NCBI RefSeq assembly: GCF_024718545.1
Contig: NZ_JAMXDB010000006.1
Coordinates: 1-64,000 of the forward strand
Direction of reading: 5' to 3'
DNA from: Weissella fangxianensis
Lineage (GTDB): Bacteria > Bacillota > Bacilli > Lactobacillales > Lactobacillaceae
Length of the DNA: 64,000 nt
The position numbers were made by a program, and so were the translations under genes. Shown here piece by piece: positions 59,400 through 64,000 of this stretch. The first letter of the stretch is position 1. Every line of letters begins with the position of its first letter. The notes below the pieces were generated by a model. It searched no databases and was not told the DNA's origin. It was given only the letters and a program-made list of their open reading frames with translations.

Positions 59400-60119
59400 T
59401 TAATCACGTGAACCGAAGGCCGTAAATAATTGAAGAATGTAAATGAACATGTTAATGAAGTCCATGTACAAGTTTAAAGCACCTGATACGGCGATTCCTT
59501 GGGTGAGTTGCGCATTCGTCTCACCATGTTCATAGTACAATGCCTTTAAGCGATTCATATCATAAGCTGTCATAACAGCAAAAACAAGTACTCCTAGGAT
59601 TGATAAGAAGAAGTATACAACACTGTTAAAGAAGAATAGATTAATAATTCCTCCAATAATCAGAGCAATCAATGAACCAAATAAAATTGATGACAATGAA
59701 GCTAATGATTTTTTAGTGAAGTATCCATATGCTGCCATACCCGCAAATAGAAAAGCTGTCGTTAAGAATGCTAGTGCAATCATCCCCATGTTTACTGTGA
59801 GGCTAATCACCGTAAATGTGAAACCATTAAGGACTGCAAATCCCATTAACATCCCAAATGCTTGGGCCGGATTTTTGTATACCCGACTTGAAAATAACCA
59901 AACAAAACCCATCATGATACCAAAAATAATCAATGATGAAATTGGGCTACTAAAAATTCGAACAATTGGGCCAGCAAAGAATGTCGTACCCAAATATGCC
60001 GTCACTGCTGTGACAAGCAATGCCAATGCCATGTATGAATAAACTTTTTTGAAAAAGTTATTTAAGCCACTAGCATCCGGATTGACGATCCGTGGTTCTT
60101 GATTTTGAAAATTATCCAT
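59400..60119 (-). CDS. Bax inhibitor-1/YccA family membrane protein
   Basis: This 239-aa protein has seven TM segments and the family marks SYMALALLVTAVTAYL near the N-terminus and a C-terminal ALNLYMDFINMFIYILQLF. Conserved Asp residues near the end belong to the pH-sensing calcium-leak site known for bacterial YetJ. The physiological role in this organism is not known. AGGAGG with 5-6 nt spacing precedes the ATG. It is a single-gene unit. Confidence 0.9.
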   Translation of the reverse strand: MDNFQNQEPRIVNPDASGLNNFFKKVYSYMALALLVTAVTAYLGTTFFAGPIVRIFSSPISSLIIFGIMMGFVWLFSSRVYKNPAQAFGMLMGFAVLNGFTFTVISLTVNMGMIALAFLTTAFLFAGMAAYGYFTKKSLASLSSILFGSLIALIIGGIINLFFFNSVVYFFLSILGVLVFAVMTAYDMNRLKALYYEHGETNAQLTQGIAVSGALNLYMDFINMFIYILQLFTAFGSRD

Positions 60120-60232
60120 TTGTACCTCCTACGTTGTCAATGGTGACAAGGGTTCGGTGAACCGTCCCACTAACCTAAGTATAACAGAAAGTTCATCCAA
60201 AAAATTAACTTTTAGCAAAAAAATTAACTTTT

Positions 60233-61573
60233 TTACTGTAAATTCGTTTGTGTGTTCGCTAATAGTGTTTCAAAGGCAAATTCAGTCATTTGTAAATCAC
60301 CAGCGCCCATAAAGATGAACACCCCTTCTTCATCTTCCAAAAGAGGTGCCACATCATTTGGTGAAACAATCCCTTCAAATTTAGAAATCTTCTTACCTAA
60401 GTCAGCAGAACAGATTTCACCAGCTTGCTCACGGGCAGAAGCGAAAATTTCTGTTAAGAAAACATTATCTGCTAAATCCAACGCTGTTGCAAAATCATCT
60501 TGATAAGCAATCGTACGTGAAAATGTATGTGGCTGGAAGACAGCAATCAATTTACGATCTGGATATTTTTGACGGGCCGCGTCAATCGTCGCCGTTATTT
60601 CTGATGGATGATGTGCATAATCATCAATGATTGTCACCGGCCCGATATGTTTTTCCGTAAAGCGTCTTTTTACCCCTTGAAATGTTAACAATTCTTCTTG
60701 AATCAGAGCGGTTTCTATCTCTTCAAAGTATGATACGGCAACAACAGCTAAAGTATTCAAGACACCATGTTGACCAAACAAAGGGACTTTAAAATTACCT
60801 AGGAATTTTTCATGATAATAAGCATCAAAACTTGATCCTTTGGTTGAACGCTTAATATTAGTTGCATAGAAATCATCAGTCTCAGGATTATTACCATAAT
60901 AATAGACCGGTACAGAGACATTGATCTTGCGTAGCTGTTCATCATCACCCCAAGCAAAAATACCCTTTTTAACATTATTACCAAAGTCTTCAAAGGCGCT
61001 CCGCACGTTGTCGATACCCGTGTAATAATCTGGATGATCAAAATCGATATTCGTCATAATTGCATAATCGGGTGTGTAATCCTCAAAATGGCGACGATAT
61101 TCATCAGCTTCGAAAATAAAGAAACGTGCGTTAGGCACACCTTTACCAGTACCATCACCAATTAAGTATGATGTTGGCGCAATTCCTGATAGCACGTGTG
61201 AAAGCAAACCAGTCGTAGAAGTTTTTCCGTGCGCACCAGCAACCCCAATTGAGGTGTACTGTGTAATTAATTGTTCGACCATATCAGGATAAGTTAAAAT
61301 CGTTAATTCATCCGCCATTGCCAAAGCCGCAGCAACTTCAACGTGGTCATCTTCAAAAGAATTACCACGAATAACCGTCATGCCTGGCTTAATATTTGTG
61401 GCATCGAACGAATAAATTTCAACTTCTGCTTCCTCAAGTGGCTTTTGAGTAAATGTATATTCATCAATATCTGATCCCGAAACTTGGTAGCCCTGATCAT
61501 GTAAGATCAATGCTAATGCACTCATTCCTGAGCCTTTAATACCAATAAAGTAATAATTAGGATTTTTGTCCAT
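60233..61573 (-). CDS. murC: UDP-N-acetylmuramate--L-alanine ligase
   Basis: MurC adds the first amino acid of the peptidoglycan stem. The 446-aa Mur ligase has the N-terminal Rossmann motif [17 protein letters not shown] loop [21 protein letters not shown], and the C-terminal [10 protein letters not shown] and [12 protein letters not shown] 61573 is favoured by GGATGAGAG upstream; the longer start at 61591 has none. It is linked to ytpR and an M42 peptidase, as in Bacillus. Confidence 0.96.
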   Translation of the reverse strand: MDKNPNYYFIGIKGSGMSALALILHDQGYQVSGSDIDEYTFTQKPLEEAEVEIYSFDATNIKPGMTVIRGNSFEDDHVEVAAALAMADELTILTYPDMVEQLITQYTSIGVAGAHGKTSTTGLLSHVLSGIAPTSYLIGDGTGKGVPNARFFIFEADEYRRHFEDYTPDYAIMTNIDFDHPDYYTGIDNVRSAFEDFGNNVKKGIFAWGDDEQLRKINVSVPVYYYGNNPETDDFYATNIKRSTKGSSFDAYYHEKFLGNFKVPLFGQHGVLNTLAVVAVSYFEEIETALIQEELLTFQGVKRRFTEKHIGPVTIIDDYAHHPSEITATIDAARQKYPDRKLIAVFQPHTFSRTIAYQDDFATALDLADNVFLTEIFASAREQAGEICSADLGKKISKFEGIVSPNDVAPLLEDEEGVFIFMGAGDLQMTEFAFETLLANTQTNLQ

Positions 61574-61633
61574 ATCTCTCATCCATTCCAACGTAAATAT
61601 TATTCGTTAAATTTTATTAAATCTATCTTATCA

Positions 61634-61671
61634 GAAAAAAACATCTGCCGACATAGTTTCAGCAAATGTTT
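61634..61671 (-). terminator. Terminator upstream of murC, after the 117-aa gene
   Basis: The stem AACATTTGCTGA/TCGGCAGATGTT (G-U pairs) is followed by T7 on the minus strand. It suggests murC has its own promoter. Confidence 0.75.
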
Positions 61672-61679
61672 TCAAAGAG

Positions 61680-62033
61680 TTAGTGCTCCTTAAAGTAACC
61701 ATTGTCATCTCGAGCAGCTGAACTTTCCTCTTCCGAAAGGATGTCATCCAAGCTAAGTCCTAATCCGGTTTTTATAGATTTAGGCTTGTTTACCTTTGAC
61801 ACTTTATCGACAACTTTTTTGGTCTTTGGTGTGATACTCTTCTTTGTGTTCCTTGATCGCTGAGGCTTTAAAATCTCAACGGTCACATGTTGTTTTGTTG
61901 TCTTTTTAGGAAAGTCTCCATCATCTGTTGCCAAGAAAATATACTCTGTCTTGGCAGCTAACAATTCTGCAACCTGTTGATCATAGGTATGCATAAGATT
62001 TTCATAAAAAACAATTGGTCGCTGCAAAGCCAT
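61680..62033 (-). CDS. Hypothetical protein between ytpR and murC
   Basis: The 117-aa protein has a compact N-terminal half (about 1-50, IVFYENLMHTYDQQVAELL), a lysine-rich middle (about 60-88) and an acidic end (LSLDDILSEEESS). There is no TM helix. AAAGGTGG lies 7 nt before ATG. It starts 15 nt after ytpR and so is co-transcribed. I do not recognise the family; position between ytpR and murC suggests a lineage-specific gene. Confidence 0.65.
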   Translation of the reverse strand: MALQRPIVFYENLMHTYDQQVAELLAAKTEYIFLATDDGDFPKKTTKQHVTVEILKPQRSRNTKKSITPKTKKVVDKVSKVNKPKSIKTGLGLSLDDILSEEESSAARDDNGYFKEH

Positions 62034-62048
62034 TAAATCACCACCTTT

Positions 62049-62690
62049 TTATTCAAACAGTGATTGGGCAGCGGCAGAGTTGGCATCAAATGGTGTCCCA
62101 ACTGGTGCAAAGTCATCTGGCAAAATTAATGCACCTGGCACTTGTGGCGCATTTGGTAGGCGTAATTCACGTCCGGAAGAAATCATACCATTAGATGTAA
62201 CCCCACGTAGCTCACCTGGCCAAATAATAAGTCCTGATGGCATCATTGCCCCAACCTTTGCAACCACGACCTTAATACCTTGCTTCATGTTAGGTGATCC
62301 TGAAACAATTTGAACTCGTTGGTCATTATCAATCACTGTTGTTGTCACTTGAAGATGATCTGAATCTGGATGTGGTTCTGCCGTTTCAACATATCCCACC
62401 ACAAACTTTGGCTCTTCATCAACAACTAGTTTTTCTGCGAAACCTGCTTTCTCAATCATCTTATTTAATTCAGCAACTTGTTCTTTAGACAAGAATACTT
62501 GGCCTGAAATATTTGATAAGTCTAACGTTTCACTAATATTGATAAAATTGTAGCCAATTAATTCACTATTATCTGTTATAAACTGAACCACATTTCCCTG
62601 GTGGTTAATATGAAAACTTTCTGTTTGATTATTAGTTAATACGATTAGGTTATCACCCATTCCTGCCGGATTATAGCTGGCAATTAGCAT
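62049..62690 (-). CDS. ytpR: YtpR family tRNA-binding-domain protein
   Basis: The 213-aa protein has an N-terminal DUF4479-type domain (about 1-85) and a C-terminal OB-fold tRNA-binding domain. The latter carries HPDSDHLQVTT, IVSGSPNMKQGIKVVVAKVG and the end motif GVTSNGMISSGREL. This is the domain found at the N-terminus of PheT. The cellular role is not established. AAAGGAG precedes the ATG. It is part of the M42 peptidase-ytpR-hypothetical unit. Confidence 0.92.
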   Translation of the reverse strand: MLIASYNPAGMGDNLIVLTNNQTESFHINHQGNVVQFITDNSELIGYNFINISETLDLSNISGQVFLSKEQVAELNKMIEKAGFAEKLVVDEEPKFVVGYVETAEPHPDSDHLQVTTTVIDNDQRVQIVSGSPNMKQGIKVVVAKVGAMMPSGLIIWPGELRGVTSNGMISSGRELRLPNAPQVPGALILPDDFAPVGTPFDANSAAAQSLFE

Positions 62691-62731
62691 ACTGTCAGTG
62701 CTCCTTTTAATTAATTTAGTTTTTTAAATGT

Positions 62732-63814
62732 TTAGTCGCCATAGATAATATCATTTACGGTTGTGGCGTCTAGTTTTTGTGCTAGTGTTTCCACCAACGC
62801 TTGGGCAGCTTCAAAATCAGCCACTGACCAAACTGTTTGATGGGTATGTATATAACGAGATGCGACACCTAATGCAACAGATGGAATACCTTGATTCTGT
62901 GACTGTGCACCATGAGCATCAGTACCACCTTTAGCAACAAAGTATTGTAACGGAATACCGGCATCATGTGCTGTGTCTAATACAAATTCTTTCAGTCGTA
63001 ATGGCATAATAACACCGGGATCAAAGACTCGTAATAATGCCCCTTGATCCATTTGTCCTTGACCCTCAGCAGAACGGGTATCATCTGCGGTTGATGAGTC
63101 TAAAGCAAAGAAGATGTCAGGTTTTAGTTGATTAACAGCGGGACCAACACCTCTTAGCCCAACTTCTTCTTGCGTATTGGCACCCATAATTAGCGTATTT
63201 GGCAAAGTTTTATTTTTCAGGTTTTCCAAAGCGTTTAAAATGGTGACTAATCCAAAACGATTATCCCAACTTTTTGAAACCACATGCTTACCATTAGCCA
63301 ACATTTTTGTTGTCACATCTGGCACGATAAAGTCACCTGGATGTATATCATAAGCTGCGACTTCATCAGCAGATGTAAAACCACCATCAAACAAAATGTC
63401 TTGAATTTGAGGTGTGCCATCCACATTTCCTTGACGTAACAAATGCGGTGCAACTGAAGACGAAACAACTGGATAGGCATTATTCCGGGTAAAAAGTGTA
63501 AAACGCTCAGCTGATACTGTATATGGATTCCAGCCACCCACTGGGGCAACGACTAACATACCGCGAGACGTGACCTGAGTGACTACAAAACCAACTTCAT
63601 CCATATGGGCACCAAACATAATCCGCGGTGCCGTAGCATCTTGGTTATGTCGAATACCATACAGTCCGCCCAAACCATTTTGAACGACCTCATCAACCAG
63701 TGGTGACAAATCTTTTCTAAATGCTTGTCTAACGAAATGTTCCTGACCAGAGGTCCCTTGTAATTCCGTGTATTTTACAATACGATTCCAAATTCGTTCT
63801 TCCAATATTTTCAC
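62732..63814 (-). CDS. pepA: M42 family aminopeptidase
   Basis: This is a zinc-dependent glutamyl/aspartyl aminopeptidase of the PepA-like M42 family, acting on short peptides in the cytoplasm. The 360-aa protein has metal ligands in AHMDEVGF, SWDNRFG, TQEEVGLRG (catalytic Glu), ALDSSTADD and GGTDAHG. No ATG is found at the N-terminus. GTG 63814 is the probable start, although the preceding AAAGAAAG is a weak ribosome site. The neighbourhood matches Bacillus ytoP-ytpR. Confidence 0.92.
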   Translation of the reverse strand: MKILEERIWNRIVKYTELQGTSGQEHFVRQAFRKDLSPLVDEVVQNGLGGLYGIRHNQDATAPRIMFGAHMDEVGFVVTQVTSRGMLVVAPVGGWNPYTVSAERFTLFTRNNAYPVVSSSVAPHLLRQGNVDGTPQIQDILFDGGFTSADEVAAYDIHPGDFIVPDVTTKMLANGKHVVSKSWDNRFGLVTILNALENLKNKTLPNTLIMGANTQEEVGLRGVGPAVNQLKPDIFFALDSSTADDTRSAEGQGQMDQGALLRVFDPGVIMPLRLKEFVLDTAHDAGIPLQYFVAKGGTDAHGAQSQNQGIPSVALGVASRYIHTHQTVWSVADFEAAQALVETLAQKLDATTVNDIIYGD

Positions 63815-63834
63815 GCTTTCTTTAGGAATTTATT

Positions 63835-64000
<166 letters not shown>

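Overview
The window is a low-GC Gram-positive chromosome segment. The gene content and order fit a lactic acid bacterium of the Lactobacillales, most likely Leuconostocaceae (Weissella/Leuconostoc type). Supporting features are the two-subunit beta-galactosidase LacL/LacM, a complete mevalonate operon, the DnaB/DnaD/DnaI primosome set, RecU-PBP1A, GpsB, EcsAB, class B RNase P RNA and AGGAGG-type ribosome binding sites. No rRNA or tRNA gene was seen, so the genus is not resolved.

Layout. From 0.2 to 9.6 kb are an ADP-ribosylglycohydrolase-like protein with altered metal ligands, a YslB-type protein, trmB, ecsB-ecsA, hit, a frameshifted peptide transporter, uvrB and an HD hydrolase. From 9.6 to 18 kb, on the minus strand, are pcrA-ligA-camS, a THUMP-type rRNA methyltransferase, rnpB, gpsB and ypsA. 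recU-pbp1A reads divergently at 18-21 kb. From 21 to 27 kb are dnaD, asnS, tseB and dinG. From 27 to 31.2 kb is the mevalonate operon (mevalonate kinase, diphosphomevalonate decarboxylase, phosphomevalonate kinase, type 2 IPP isomerase), followed by a TetR regulator. From 31.9 to 42 kb are yidC, a nucleoid-associated protein, an ArlRS-like two-component system, a YibE/YibF pair, and dnaI-dnaB-coaE-mutM.

From 42 to 56.5 kb a mosaic accessory region separates mutM from polA, which are usually neighbours. It holds: (i) a decayed phage packaging module in phage order (RinA/DUF722-like remnant, small terminase, large terminase C-terminus, portal); (ii) inside that module, an unrecognised cassette of a soluble-looking protein plus a four-TM membrane protein, with an extended -10 promoter, a 20-bp perfect palindrome at the predicted start point, and a 13-bp tandem duplication that splits its first gene; (iii) a type IIG restriction-modification gene with an in-frame TAA that removes the end of its specificity half; (iv) a SHOCT-domain membrane gene split by a one-base frameshift, a DUF898-like protein, and three small membrane proteins, two of them too short for usual gene callers; (v) an orphan promoter-terminator unit that looks like a ~66-nt small RNA; (vi) a PnuC-type transporter; and (vii) lacL-lacM with a cre site on the promoter.

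From 56.5 to 64 kb are polA, a Bax-inhibitor-1-like protein, murC, a small unknown gene, ytpR, an M42 aminopeptidase and the 3' end of udk.

The core genes form housekeeping groups for replication and repair, cell wall, isoprenoid and translation. The accessory stretch is the part worth study. The best candidate for an undescribed system is the two-gene cassette at 44.1-45.7 kb. Several genes there are broken by single small changes, which suggests recent inactivation, phase variation or assembly errors; read-level checking would separate these.
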